64,000 nt of DNA from Limosilactobacillus avistercoris (GTDB lineage Bacteria; Bacillota; Bacilli; Lactobacillales; Lactobacillaceae). Below the pieces are notes generated by a model, which had not been told where the DNA came from, made no database searches, and saw only the letters and a list, made by a program, of their open reading frames with translations. Of the stretch, positions 8,076-17,551 are shown in pieces. The stretch covers positions 1 to 64,000 of the forward strand of contig NZ_JACSQW010000004.1 in assembly GCF_014836425.1 (NCBI RefSeq). Direction: 5' to 3'. A program made the position numbers and the translations under genes. Positions within the stretch are counted from its first letter, which is position 1, and each line of letters opens with the position of its first letter.

Positions 8076-8867
8076 ATGACAACATTAAACGCTAACCAAA
8101 AAGAATTTTCAATGGCCCTTTACGATGCGACACTAACTGGCAAGCCATTAGAAGAAAAAGACTGGAAAGGTGTTGTAGAAGATGACGATACTGCATACGC
8201 TGTTCAAGACGAAGTAATGCGACTTAAGGGTGTCCCTGTTGGTGGATATAAAGTGTCGCTTACAAGCAAACAAACCCAAGATATGTTTGACGCAGATTCA
8301 CCCTTATATGGTCAACAGGTTAATCGTCGTTTTCTTCCTGCACCAGCGAACGTCAATTTAAATGACTTGATGGAACCATTAGTCGAAGTTGAATTAGCCT
8401 TTCGTGCAACTACAGACTTAACGAGTAATGATTCATTAGAAGATCTCTTAAACAAGACAACAGTCGCTGGTGCACTAGAAGTACCAGATTCTCGGTTTAA
8501 GGATTGGTTCCCGAGTCTTGGTAAATATAACGTCATGTCAGATTGTGCTGTTGGTGGATTAGTTGTTTATGGAAAAGAGGTTCCTTCAACAAAAGTTTTC
8601 AAGGATGTCGCTGATGTTGCAACAGTCCATGCTGAACTCTTCCTTGATGATCAGAAACTTGATGAGGGTGATTCGAAAGAAGTTCTTGGTAACCCGCTCA
8701 AATCCCTTCAATGGCTTGTCAAGAAGCTTGAAGAACAAGGCAAGCAATTCAAAGAAGGCCAACTGGTTTCTTCCGGAACGTTCGTTTTACCGCCACATCT
8801 CAAGGAAGGACATTGGGCCGTCAATTTCGATCACCAACTTGGTAGTGTTAATTTAAATGTCGACTAG
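8076..8867 (+). CDS. 2-keto-4-pentenoate hydratase / FAH-family protein
   Basis: A 263-residue protein of the fumarylacetoacetase-like fold, hydratase branch (2-oxopent-4-enoate hydratase and related decarboxylases). Typical segments are AYAVQDEVMRLKG, GGYKVSLTSK, the metal-site-like MEPLVEVELAF (about 105-115) and the C-terminal LVSSGTFVLPPHLKEGHWA. It is nearly full length for the family. GGAGG at 8063 sets the start at 8076. Being behind a T-box means expression rises when a particular tRNA is uncharged, so its real role is probably linked to amino acid metabolism rather than aromatic degradation; that is an inference. Confidence 0.8.
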   Translation: MTTLNANQKEFSMALYDATLTGKPLEEKDWKGVVEDDDTAYAVQDEVMRLKGVPVGGYKVSLTSKQTQDMFDADSPLYGQQVNRRFLPAPANVNLNDLMEPLVEVELAFRATTDLTSNDSLEDLLNKTTVAGALEVPDSRFKDWFPSLGKYNVMSDCAVGGLVVYGKEVPSTKVFKDVADVATVHAELFLDDQKLDEGDSKEVLGNPLKSLQWLVKKLEEQGKQFKEGQLVSSGTFVLPPHLKEGHWAVNFDHQLGSVNLNVD

Positions 8868-8922
8868 GGAATGATTAAATGAAATTAAGTGATAATCAAC
8901 AAAACTAATAAGCATCATAATC

Positions 8923-8950
8923 TTGTTAAATTTATCTATCCAGCTAGATA
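8923..8950 (+). promoter_or_regulatory. Candidate promoter for an intergenic RNA
   Basis: TTGTTA at 8923-8928 and TAGATA at 8945-8950 with a 16-base spacer, just before the structured element at 8957-9150. Weak by itself. Confidence 0.35.
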
Positions 8951-8956
8951 AAAAAG

Positions 8957-9150
8957 GAGCTCGTAATTAACCCATTTAAGAGCCTGGTGGGCTAACCTAG
9001 AATGACGAATGATGATGCAATCATCAGAGTCGTTCGTAGTTAGACTCGAAGGCTCGGGTTAATTACCGCGATTAGACTCGGTAAGTTCGTAAACTACTGG
9101 TAAACAATTAGAGGCAGGGAAAAACAAAATGTTTTTCCCTGCCTTTTTCT
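8957..9150 (+). ncRNA. Structured intergenic RNA of unknown class
   Basis: About 190 bases without a gene but with nested perfect helices: 8963-8973 with 9056-9066 (11 bp), 8980-8985 with 9050-9055 (6 bp), 8992-8996 with 9039-9043 (5 bp), 9010-9016 with 9020-9026 (7 bp), then a small AGTT/AACT hairpin near 9083-9094. The whole folds as a closed multi-helix domain and ends in a plus-strand terminator. It may be a stand-alone small RNA with its own promoter or the 3' region of the hydratase transcript. I cannot match it to a named family. Confidence 0.55.
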
Positions 9151-9156
9151 ATATTA
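9111..9156 (+). terminator. Rho-independent terminator
   Basis: AGGCAGGGAAAAAC and GTTTTTCCCTGCCT form a perfect 14-bp stem with a 5-base loop and a T-run on the plus strand only, so it ends plus-strand transcription of the hydratase and structured RNA region. Confidence 0.85.
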
Positions 9157-9684
9157 ATCCTTGTTATTCCAATGTTGTTGCTTAAATTGCTCTCTACCAC
9201 CAGCCTCTTGAAGAGCGTACCGTTCTGGATCCTTCTTGTAGAAGTCTTGATGGTAATCCTCTGCAGGATAAAAAGGCTTAGCATCTTCAATTTGAGTAAC
9301 AATTTTATCATTGCCAAATTGTCCACTAGCTTGAAGAGTAGCCTTCGATTTTTCAGCAATTTCACGTTGCTGGGGACTATTAACAAAAATTACTGGACGG
9401 TAGTTATCTCCCCGGTCCTGAAACTGTCCCATTGCATCTGTGGGATCAGTTTGGTGCCAATAAATTGTTACTAAGTCATCATATGAAATAACATCTGGAT
9501 CAAAGGTGATCTTTACTGCTTCCGTATGACCAGTCTTTCCTGAACAAACTTGTTCATAAGTTGGGTTAGGAACGTGTCCACCGGTATACCCTGAAACAAC
9601 CGATTTAATCCCCGGATACGTATCAAATGGCTCCACCATGCACCAGAAACACCCACCGGCAAAGATTGCTGTGTCTAAACTCAT
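9154..9684 (-). CDS. msrA: Peptide methionine-(S)-S-oxide reductase MsrA
   Basis: A 176-residue protein carrying the MsrA signature GGCFWC with the catalytic Cys12, followed by [19 protein letters not shown] and [11 protein letters not shown], all family hallmarks. It reduces the S epimer of methionine sulfoxide in proteins and free methionine in the cytoplasm with thioredoxin. Length is typical for a stand-alone MsrA without a fused MsrB. AGAGG precedes the ATG. Confidence 0.95.
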   Translation of the reverse strand: MSLDTAIFAGGCFWCMVEPFDTYPGIKSVVSGYTGGHVPNPTYEQVCSGKTGHTEAVKITFDPDVISYDDLVTIYWHQTDPTDAMGQFQDRGDNYRPVIFVNSPQQREIAEKSKATLQASGQFGNDKIVTQIEDAKPFYPAEDYHQDFYKKDPERYALQEAGGREQFKQQHWNNKD

Positions 9685-9867
9685 CTATATCAACCTCTTT
9701 CTCACTCTAGCAAGGGATCTAGAGTTTCCCTAATTGTTAGTAAAATCCGAGAAACTACCGACAAAATACTAGAAAATGACGAAACTTTGCCCCCTCAGTG
9801 CCACCTAAAAAATTGGGTAAACAGACAAAATTATATATTCTAGCTTTCACATTTTCTAACTATATTC

Positions 9868-10380
9868 TCATTTTTCGGTTGAAAGATCAAATCTTCTGCC
9901 CAGAATAACCAAATCGCGTTGAATGCCGTCTAATTCGGCCACCTGTGGTAATTTCCCCCACTCTTCAAATTCAAATTCCTTAAAGAGCTTTAAGCTAGGA
10001 ATATTATGACCAAAAATATAAGCAACAATCGCCGAAATTCCTAATTGAGGTAACTGACTAATTACAAATTCTATTGCTTGCCGTCCGATTCCTTGATGCC
10101 GGGCATCCTGGTCGATATAAATTGCAATTTCACTTGTATGCTCATAGGCTGGCCGTCCATAAAAGGGCTCCAGGCCAACCCAACCAATCATTTGTCCTTC
10201 ACTGTTTACAATTTTCCATAAGGGATGAGTCGGAGTAAAAGATGCAAACCATTCTTCACGTTGTTCGACGGTCACCGGATCTAAGTCTGCGGTCGCAAGG
10301 CGAGAAGGAATAATTTGATTATATATTTCCACAATTTGCGGTAAGTCTTCATGTGCCGCTTTTTTAAATTGAATACTCAT
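9868..10380 (-). CDS. GNAT acetyltransferase, phosphinothricin-type
   Basis: A 170-residue GNAT protein. The opening (MSIQFKKAAHEDLPQIVEIY) and WFASFTPTHPLWKI, GWVGLEPFYGRPAYEHTSEI are the pattern of the phosphinothricin/methionine sulfone acetyltransferase subgroup. The acetyl-CoA loop is DARHQGIGRQAIEFV at about 101-115. The natural substrate is unknown. AAAGGGG lies ahead of the ATG. Confidence 0.85.
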   Translation of the reverse strand: MSIQFKKAAHEDLPQIVEIYNQIIPSRLATADLDPVTVEQREEWFASFTPTHPLWKIVNSEGQMIGWVGLEPFYGRPAYEHTSEIAIYIDQDARHQGIGRQAIEFVISQLPQLGISAIVAYIFGHNIPSLKLFKEFEFEEWGKLPQVAELDGIQRDLVILGRRFDLSTEK

Positions 10381-10473
10381 TTAGCTAGCCCCTTTAATTA
10401 AATTTATATTTATTATAGAGGCCTTTAACTTTATTAAATACAGAATTTAAGGATTTAAAATTATGATCGTTAA

Positions 10474-10863
10474 TCAGCAATCATGGGTTAATTGAAAATC
10501 ATTAGTTTCTTGAACACCAGTAAAATCTAATACTTCAACATTCTCTGTTAAGGTTCCATGAGGACTAACTAACGGCATCGTAAAGTAGTGTTGGTTAAAC
10601 CGTAATTCCATCTTTTCATCCAATTGTGGCTTTGTATAACCCTTATAATAAATCGTTCCAATATTTGAAGGTATCTTGCTATTAAAATCAGGAAACTTTT
10701 GGTCACGATTAACAAATACTAGCTTATAACCGGCTTCTAAACCACAATCACCTACTGCGGAAAATGGACCAACACCATCATCAAAGTCTAAAATAATTTT
10801 TTTATCCGGTGAAAGGTACCGTGCTATTCGTTTTTTTGCCTCTTCCGTAACCGTTAATTTCAT
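10474..10863 (-). CDS. Iron-sulfur cluster biosynthesis (HesB-like) family protein
   Basis: A 129-residue protein that begins MKLTVTEEAKKRIARYL, the usual opening of the lactobacillus HesB-like group. The CXC cysteines of true A-type Fe-S carriers are not present, so a carrier function is doubtful. The frame is open to an upstream ATG at 10875, but the family start and spacing favour 10863. Confidence 0.65.
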   Translation of the reverse strand: MKLTVTEEAKKRIARYLSPDKKIILDFDDGVGPFSAVGDCGLEAGYKLVFVNRDQKFPDFNSKIPSNIGTIYYKGYTKPQLDEKMELRFNQHYFTMPLVSPHGTLTENVEVLDFTGVQETNDFQLTHDC

Positions 10864-10955
10864 TACTAACACCATCTTTCTCTCAAACTATAATGTTAGT
10901 TTAATTTCTTTACTAAGGAAGGGTCAATTAATCTGCTCAAAAGTAACCTAATACT

Positions 10956-10996
10956 AAAAAAGTTCCTGATAATCTATTCAGATCACCGGGAACCTT
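10956..10996 (-). terminator. Terminator after ppaC
   Basis: GGTTCCCGGTGAT and ATCAGGAACT pair, followed by a run of six T on the minus strand. Confidence 0.75.
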
Positions 10997-11016
10997 AATA
11001 TCAAATTTAATTAAAA

Positions 11017-11952
11017 TTAGCCTTCAAAAGCATCTGTCAATGGAGGAACAACTTGTTTCTTCCGGGAAACAACACCTGGAAGGTTCATCCGCTTGTTTTC
11101 AAGCTTCTTACCAAAGGCCTTTTCAACAGTATCAGTGTGATCACCAACTACAAAAAGATCAGTATCACTGTTCAAAATGTTGGTAACCATTAATACGAAG
11201 GTTTCATAACCATTTTGGTCCATCAAGTTATGCATTTCCTTTTCAAGATCAGCTTGACGGGAGAAGACATCATCTAAGTCAACAGTGTTTACTTGACCGA
11301 TCCGTAGCTTAGTACCACCAAGTTCAAAGGTCTTAGCATCACCATCAACAATTTCATTATCGGTCTTCTTAGCAATGTTAGTGCCGGCCTTTAACATGTC
11401 AATACCATACTTTTCGTAATCTTCAACACCAGCAACCTTTGCCAAGTACTTAACAGCTTCGCGATCATGATCAGTTGTGGTTGGTGACTTCAAAAGTAAA
11501 GTATCTGAAATAATTGCTGAAAGCATCATTCCGGCAAGGTCTGCTGGAATATTAATGTGCTTTTCTTGGAACAATTCAGTAATGATTGTACTTACACAAC
11601 CATATGGACGAGCAGTGATCCAAAGTGGTTGAGCAGTATTAAAGTTGGCGATCCGGTGGTGATCAACCAAGTGAGTAACAGTAACCTTATCAAGATCACT
11701 AACACTTTGTTGTGGCTCGTTGTGGTCAACAAGCATTACTGTATCAACTTCATTTGATACAGTTTCAACAACACGAGGTGCCTTCATACCGAAGTGATCT
11801 AAAGCATACTTTGTTTCATCATTGGGTTCACCAAGAGCAACAGCTTCAGTTTCGTAACCTAATTGGTTTTGGAAGTATGAAAAAGCCATTGCAGCTGTAA
11901 TTGCATCAGTATCTGGATTCTGGTGACCAAAAACTAATTCTTTGTTACTCAT
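11017..11952 (-). CDS. ppaC: Manganese-dependent inorganic pyrophosphatase (family II)
   Basis: A 311-residue DHH-superfamily enzyme. [13 protein letters not shown] at residues 9-21 supplies metal ligands, VDHNEP and the DHH motif in [10 protein letters not shown] (about 97-99) complete the dinuclear Mn site, and the C-terminal DHHA2 domain ends with the substrate-binding [10 protein letters not shown]. It hydrolyses pyrophosphate to two phosphates. Strong AGGAGG, own terminator. Confidence 0.95.
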   Translation of the reverse strand: MSNKELVFGHQNPDTDAITAAMAFSYFQNQLGYETEAVALGEPNDETKYALDHFGMKAPRVVETVSNEVDTVMLVDHNEPQQSVSDLDKVTVTHLVDHHRIANFNTAQPLWITARPYGCVSTIITELFQEKHINIPADLAGMMLSAIISDTLLLKSPTTTDHDREAVKYLAKVAGVEDYEKYGIDMLKAGTNIAKKTDNEIVDGDAKTFELGGTKLRIGQVNTVDLDDVFSRQADLEKEMHNLMDQNGYETFVLMVTNILNSDTDLFVVGDHTDTVEKAFGKKLENKRMNLPGVVSRKKQVVPPLTDAFEG

Positions 11953-12094
11953 TAAAAATTCCTCCTGTTTGCTTCAAGATTGCCCTAATAACGTAATAGG
12001 GCATGAAACAATCTACGTTTTCTATTCTATCATGAAAGTTCCAACTTGGTGGGATAATTATTAAATATCTCAGTAAAAAGTTGAGAAGCTAGAT

Positions 12095-14560
12095 TTACTG
12101 CTTTACCGGTTCCTCATTTAGGACATTAACTTGTTTAATCCGCAATCTTACGGGTGTCCCTTGGGTATCAGTATCAATCACAAATGTTCCGTTTGATTTA
12201 GCTGTACCGAGATGGTGAGCATCAACAGCAACATCCTGGAACGCTGGTCGGTCAGTAATAATTTCAAGGACATCATGATTATTTGGATTATAGGCAAGAA
12301 AATCAATAATCTTATGCGGATGAGTCTTAATGCGGTGAAGTACTAACTCTCCACGACGAGCACGAGCCCCTATTTCAATTTCTGAACTTGCCATTTCCTT
12401 AAAGGCACCGCGTTGGGTAACCATCGCTAAGTTCTGACCTTCAGAAGCGAGACTATAGTCTGTAGCGTAGTCGTCATCCTTCAAGTTAATTGCGCGGACA
12501 CCACCAGTTCTTAAACCAGTAACAGGGACATCGGCTACATCAAAACGAACCGCATATCCCTCATGACTGATTACAAGAAGAGAACGATTCTTATCTGTTG
12601 GTTCATAGTAATCCACACTTACTAGCCGAGCGTCAGCACTCTTTAACTTAATTCCCGTAGTTGTTCGGCTCTTGTAACGACTTCCAGGCTTATAATCAGT
12701 AAATGCCGTTTGCTTAATTTGACCATCGCTAGTTCCCATAATAATCGTTCCAGGCTGGTCAAGCTTATCAAAAACCATTGCTTTAATAATATGCTCATTT
12801 TCAGCTAAGCCAATTGTTTGGGAAATATGTTCACCAGTATCCTTCCAACGTGCGTCAGTAATTTCATGAACGGGCCGATAAATCACATTTCCTAAGTTAG
12901 TAAACATAAATAAATGCGATAAAGTATTTGTTTCTTGAATTAGGATTGGATAATCATCCTCACGAAGACCGTTCTCATCTACTGGAGATGCCTTGAAAGA
13001 ACGGACACTAGAACGTTTGATATAACCCGCATGGGAAACCAAAAGAATGACGTCTTCCTTTGCTACAGTGACCTTCGTATCAACTTTTAGCTTTTCCACA
13101 TGGCTTTCAATCTTGGTACGCCGTGGGTTACCAAATTCTTTTTTAATTGCCAGCATCTCTTTGCGAAGAACATTTGCCAGTTCTTGATCATTAGTTAAAA
13201 TTAACTGAAATTCATCAATTTGCTGGTTAAGTTTCTTTTGCTCAGCCTTTAATTCAGAAATATCAGTATTAGTTAACCGGTAAAGTTGTAAGGTAACGAT
13301 TGCTTCTGCCTGTTCTTCGGAAAAGTCATATTCAGAAATCAGGTTCTGTTTTGCATCCTTACGGTTTTTACTTCCCCGAATAGTTTTAATTACCTGATCC
13401 AAAATGGATAAGGCCTTAATTAGTCCTTCAACAATATGAAGTCGGTGCTGAGCTTTGTTCAAATTAAATTGAGTTCGCCGACGAATAACTTGTTTTTGGA
13501 AAGCTAGGTATGAAGTCAAGATCCGCTTCAAGCCAACCCTCATTGGTCGTTGGTCATCGATAGCCACCATGTTGAAGTTATAGTTGATTTGTAAATCAGT
13601 ATTCTTAAGTAAGTAATTAAGAATTCCTTGGGCATTGGCTCCACGCTTCAACTCAATTGCAATCCGTAATCCACTCCGGTCAGTTTCATCACGTGCTTCA
13701 GCGATCCCTTCAACTTTCTTTGCTAAGCGTAAGTCGTTAATTCTCTTAACTAACTGAGCCTTATTAACCTCATACGGAATCTCAGTTACGTTAATTTGTT
13801 GGCGGCCACCGCGCAGCGTTTCAATTTCTGTTTTTGCCCGAACAACTACTCGTCCCCGACCAGTTTGATAAGCTTTACGGATTCCGTCTATCCCCTGAAT
13901 AATCCCACCGGTTGGGAAATCAGGACCGGGAATAAATTCCATTAACTTTTCTAAACTGGCCTCCGGATTATTAATTAAGTAGATTAGCGCATCTAGAACC
14001 TCACTAAGGTTATGGGTTGGAATTTCAGTTGCGTAGCCCGCAGAGATACCTGTTGCCCCATTCACTAATAAGTTAGGGATCCGCGCTGGTAAAACGGTTG
14101 GCTCTTTTTCGGTATCATCAAAGTTCAGGGTCATTTCAACCGTATCCTTATCGATATCTTGAAGCATCAAGCCAGAAATCTTGCTCAACCGTGCTTCCGT
14201 GTACCGCATTGCAGCTGCCGGATCGCCATCCATTGAACCATTATTCCCGTGCATTTCAATTAAAGGTTCACGTAACTTCCAATCCTGACTTAAACGAACT
14301 AATGCTTCATAAATTGAACTATCACCGTGGGGGTGGAAATTCCCCATTACATTTCCGACCGACTTAGCTGACTTTCGGAATCCTTTATCATAGGTGTTCC
14401 CATCCTTATTCATTGCAAATAAGATTCGCCGTTGAACAGGCTTTAGCCCATCTCGAATGTCAGGTAGCGCCCGTTCTTGAATAATTGACTTAGAGTAACG
14501 TCCAAAACGATCCCCCATCAATTGTTCTAGGGTCATCTTTTCAATCTTACCGTTTCTCAC
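12095..14560 (-). CDS. parC: DNA topoisomerase IV subunit A
   Basis: An 821-residue GyrA/ParC-type subunit. The breakage-reunion domain holds GDRFGRYSKSIIQERALP, the quinolone-resistance region with HPHGDSSIYEALVRLSQDW, and AAMRYTEARLS with the active-site tyrosine. The C-terminal beta-pinwheel lacks the canonical GyrA box, supporting ParC over GyrA. The GTG at 14560, with AAAGGA eight bases ahead, is the likely start. It follows parE by 22 bases, forming a two-gene operon that decatenates daughter chromosomes. Confidence 0.95.
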   Translation of the reverse strand: MRNGKIEKMTLEQLMGDRFGRYSKSIIQERALPDIRDGLKPVQRRILFAMNKDGNTYDKGFRKSAKSVGNVMGNFHPHGDSSIYEALVRLSQDWKLREPLIEMHGNNGSMDGDPAAAMRYTEARLSKISGLMLQDIDKDTVEMTLNFDDTEKEPTVLPARIPNLLVNGATGISAGYATEIPTHNLSEVLDALIYLINNPEASLEKLMEFIPGPDFPTGGIIQGIDGIRKAYQTGRGRVVVRAKTEIETLRGGRQQINVTEIPYEVNKAQLVKRINDLRLAKKVEGIAEARDETDRSGLRIAIELKRGANAQGILNYLLKNTDLQINYNFNMVAIDDQRPMRVGLKRILTSYLAFQKQVIRRRTQFNLNKAQHRLHIVEGLIKALSILDQVIKTIRGSKNRKDAKQNLISEYDFSEEQAEAIVTLQLYRLTNTDISELKAEQKKLNQQIDEFQLILTNDQELANVLRKEMLAIKKEFGNPRRTKIESHVEKLKVDTKVTVAKEDVILLVSHAGYIKRSSVRSFKASPVDENGLREDDYPILIQETNTLSHLFMFTNLGNVIYRPVHEITDARWKDTGEHISQTIGLAENEHIIKAMVFDKLDQPGTIIMGTSDGQIKQTAFTDYKPGSRYKSRTTTGIKLKSADARLVSVDYYEPTDKNRSLLVISHEGYAVRFDVADVPVTGLRTGGVRAINLKDDDYATDYSLASEGQNLAMVTQRGAFKEMASSEIEIGARARRGELVLHRIKTHPHKIIDFLAYNPNNHDVLEIITDRPAFQDVAVDAHHLGTAKSNGTFVIDTDTQGTPVRLRIKQVNVLNEEPVKQ

Positions 14561-14582
14561 TACAATGTTCCTTTCTCGTTAC

Positions 14583-16613
14583 CTAAAAAAGTTCTTCTTG
14601 GCTAAAATTCTTGGCAGCTTTAGTGGGTTGTTTTTTATGGTTTAGTAAATGCCCTTTGTTTTCAACTAACTCATCGGATTCCTTATCATCACTCATTGTG
14701 AATTGAACGTTATTTTCAATCCATTCCCGTCGCGGTTCAACCTTATTTCCCATCAAAGTTGTAACGCGTCGTTCAGCTAATTCAGCATCTTCAATTCGAA
14801 CCTGAATCAATGTCCGTGATTCGGGATTCATTGTGGTTTCCCATAGTTGGTCAGCATTCATTTCACCAAGACCCTTAAATCGCTGTAATTGAGCACCTTT
14901 TCCTGCCTTTTTAGTCAGCTTAGTTAATTCATCATTAGTCCAGGCGTAAGTAATCTTTATTTTTGCTCCCCGCCCAGTTTGCAGACGATATAACGGAGGT
15001 AAGGCAATATAAATTTTTCCTGCCTCAATCATTGGTCGCATATATTTATAGAAGAAGGTTAACAACAAGATTTGAATATGGGCCCCATCATCATCGGCAT
15101 CCGTCATAATAATAATCTTATCGTAGTTAGAATCTTCAACGTTAAATTCAGAACCCGCACCGGCACCAACCGTATAGATAATAGTGTTCAACTCTTCATT
15201 CTTTAATACATCATCAAGCTTTGCCTTTTCAGTATTTAAGACTTTCCCCCGTAACGGCAAAATTGCTTGGTACTTCCGGTCACGTCCTTGCTTTGCAGAA
15301 CCACCAGCAGAGTCACCTTCGACTAAGAAGAGCTCGTTTTTCTTTGCATTCTTTGATTGAGCAGGAGTTAACTTTCCGGAAAGGTTTCGTTCTTTTCGAC
15401 TCTTTCGTTTACCACCACGAGCTTGGTTTCTGGCCTTTCGCGCTGCTTCACGAGCTTCACGTGCTTTGATTGATTTACGAATCAACATTTGAGCAAAGTC
15501 GCCATTTTCCATTAATGCATAGCCAAGTTGTTCACTAACGATAGAGTCAACAATTTTTCGTGCTTCAGGGGTTCCTAACTTATCCTTTGTCTGACCTTCA
15601 AATTGTAAAATCCGTTCAGGAATTCGAACGGAAACAACAGCGGTTAGTCCTTCACGAACATCGCTACCCTCAAGGTTTTTATCTTTTTCCTTTAATAAAC
15701 CAACTTTGTGGGCATATTCGTTAAATGTCTTCGTCCAAGCACTTCTAAATCCTGCTTCATGGGTCCCACCATCAGGAGTCCGAACATTATTGACAAACGA
15801 TAGTAGTGATTCAGAATAGCCATCATTATACTGGGCAGCTACTTCAACCTCAACACCATCTTGGCTACCATCAAAGTACAAAACTTTTCCCAGGGTATCT
15901 TTTCCCTCATTAAGGTAGGTAACAAATTCCTGAATACCATCCTTATATTGAAAGATATCTTGTTTTTCCTGATTTTTGCGTTTATCTGTTAAAACAATCT
16001 TAATTCCCTTTAAAAGAAAGGCAGATTCCCTTAAACGATTAGCTAAAGTATTGTAATCGTAGACAGTAGTTGTAAAAATCGCTGGATCAGGCTTAAAAGA
16101 AACCGTTGTTCCATTTCCGGCGCTCGTATGACCTAACTTTTTCAAGGTTCCAATTGGTTGTCCACCATCTTTAAACTTTTCTTGATAACGCTCATGATCT
16201 CGCACAATCGTTAAAGTTAAATTGGTAGACAAAGCGTTAACTACTGATGCCCCAACACCATGTAACCCTCCGGAAGTTTTATAACCATCTGATTGTCCAA
16301 ATTTTCCACCGGCATGGAGAACAGTCATAATCACTTCAGGGGTTGGTTTACCTGAAGCGTGCATCCCTACTGGCATTCCCCGACCATGATCTTGGACAGT
16401 AATAGAATTATCAGCTTCAATAGTGACATTTATTTCATCACCATATCCAGATAATGCCTCATCAACCGCATTATCAACAATTTCGTATACGAGGTGATGT
16501 AATCCTCGAGAATCCGTAGATCCAATATACATCCCCGGTCGTTTTCGAACGGCTTCAAGCCCTTTTAAGACCTGAATCGAGGATGCATCATACTTTACTT
16601 TCTTTGTGGCCAC
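14583..16613 (-). CDS. parE: DNA topoisomerase IV subunit B
   Basis: A 676-residue type IIA topoisomerase ATPase subunit with a GHKL ATP-binding domain (GLEAVRKRPGMYIG, EIVDNAVDEAL, GRGMPVG, GGLHGVGASVVNALS) and a Toprim domain (LVEGDSAGGSAKQGRDR, DADDDGAHI). Translation probably starts at the GTG at 16613, seven bases after GGGAGG. It leads the parE-parC operon; a promoter and possible LexA box lie just upstream. Confidence 0.95.
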   Translation of the reverse strand: MATKKVKYDASSIQVLKGLEAVRKRPGMYIGSTDSRGLHHLVYEIVDNAVDEALSGYGDEINVTIEADNSITVQDHGRGMPVGMHASGKPTPEVIMTVLHAGGKFGQSDGYKTSGGLHGVGASVVNALSTNLTLTIVRDHERYQEKFKDGGQPIGTLKKLGHTSAGNGTTVSFKPDPAIFTTTVYDYNTLANRLRESAFLLKGIKIVLTDKRKNQEKQDIFQYKDGIQEFVTYLNEGKDTLGKVLYFDGSQDGVEVEVAAQYNDGYSESLLSFVNNVRTPDGGTHEAGFRSAWTKTFNEYAHKVGLLKEKDKNLEGSDVREGLTAVVSVRIPERILQFEGQTKDKLGTPEARKIVDSIVSEQLGYALMENGDFAQMLIRKSIKAREAREAARKARNQARGGKRKSRKERNLSGKLTPAQSKNAKKNELFLVEGDSAGGSAKQGRDRKYQAILPLRGKVLNTEKAKLDDVLKNEELNTIIYTVGAGAGSEFNVEDSNYDKIIIMTDADDDGAHIQILLLTFFYKYMRPMIEAGKIYIALPPLYRLQTGRGAKIKITYAWTNDELTKLTKKAGKGAQLQRFKGLGEMNADQLWETTMNPESRTLIQVRIEDAELAERRVTTLMGNKVEPRREWIENNVQFTMSDDKESDELVENKGHLLNHKKQPTKAAKNFSQEELF

Positions 16614-16636
16614 AAAATGACCTCCCTTTTCATTTT

Positions 16637-16649
16637 GAACATTTGTTCG
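16637..16649. promoter_or_regulatory. Candidate LexA (SOS) box ahead of parE
   Basis: GAACATTTGTTCG, the GAAC-N4-GTTC palindrome of the Firmicute LexA operator, with one outer base off consensus. It lies between the -10 element and the parE start. Topoisomerase IV genes are SOS-regulated in Bacillus subtilis, which makes the site credible. Confidence 0.55.
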
Positions 16650-16657
16650 ACTAGTAT

Positions 16658-16686
16658 ATTATACCCTAGTTCAAACAAGATTGTAA
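16658..16686 (-). promoter_or_regulatory. parE-parC promoter
   Basis: On the minus strand TTACAA and TATAAT are separated by 17 bases. The -10 box is perfect and the -35 moderate. Confidence 0.6.
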
Positions 16687-16834
16687 TAGTTCAATTACAA
16701 TCGTTAACAATAACGATAATACTTCATTTGATCATTATTTTGCAAACCGCATTTTAAAAAGTAGTTGACTTAGTAGCTTCCAACAGCATTTCATGCTATC
16801 TTAAATGGGTAGCTATTTTTAAGGAGTAAGTTGA

Positions 16835-17461
16835 ATGACAATTAAAATAATTGGAATGGTAATTGTTGCCTACCTTCTTGGTTCTATTCCATCAGGGCTT
16901 TGGATTGGTCAAACTTTTTACCATAAAGATATTCGCAAACTTGGTAGTGGGAATATTGGAACCACTAACACTTTCCGTGAATTGGGGCCTAAAGCAGGAG
17001 TTGTTGTTCTCCTAATGGATGTTCTAAAAGGAACTTTAGCAGCAAGTCAACCATACTTGTTGGGAGTTTCTCACTCTGTAAACCCACTGCTTATTGGTAT
17101 CTTTGCCTCATTAGGGCATACTTTTTCGATTTTTGATCACTTTCATGGAGGAAAAGCAGTTGCAACTAGTGCTGGGATCCTATTAGCATATAATCCGCCA
17201 TTATTTGCACTTGCCTGCGCAATTTTCATTGGGACATTATTGTTAACTAGTATGGCTAGTTGTGCCAGTATCGTTGGAATTACTTCAATCTTTATCATCG
17301 CTCTTTGTGAACATGATCTGATTCTTAGCTACGTTGCAGGAATTTTAACCGCATTAGTTCTCTGGCGACACAAAAGTAATATTATGCGAATCCTTACTGG
17401 TAAAGAATCATTAGTGAGTTTTGGTCTCGTTTATTATTTAAAGAAGAAACACCAAAAATAG
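16835..17461 (+). CDS. plsY: Acyl-phosphate:glycerol-3-phosphate acyltransferase PlsY
   Basis: A 208-residue integral membrane acyltransferase. The three conserved loops are clear: LGSIPSG near residue 16, GSGNIGTTNTFRELG at about 38-52, and GHTFSIFDHFHGGKAVAT at about 99-116. It acylates glycerol-3-phosphate from acyl-phosphate as the first step of phospholipid synthesis. It is transcribed away from parE, as in many Firmicutes, with AAGGAG as ribosome site. Confidence 0.95.
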   Translation: MTIKIIGMVIVAYLLGSIPSGLWIGQTFYHKDIRKLGSGNIGTTNTFRELGPKAGVVVLLMDVLKGTLAASQPYLLGVSHSVNPLLIGIFASLGHTFSIFDHFHGGKAVATSAGILLAYNPPLFALACAIFIGTLLLTSMASCASIVGITSIFIIALCEHDLILSYVAGILTALVLWRHKSNIMRILTGKESLVSFGLVYYLKKKHQK

Positions 17462-17469
17462 GGGTTTTG

Positions 17470-17514
17470 AAAAAGGCTCTAGCGTTCAGATTTTCCGAAT
17501 ACTAGAGCCTTTTA
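17470..17514 (+). terminator. plsY terminator
   Basis: AAAAGGCTCTAG and CTAGAGCCTTTT form a perfect 12-bp stem; the T-run works on both strands, so it may also serve the facing epimerase gene. Confidence 0.8.
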
Positions 17515-17551
17515 AGATCTGCAAAGAAATTATTACCAATTACTTTTTGAT

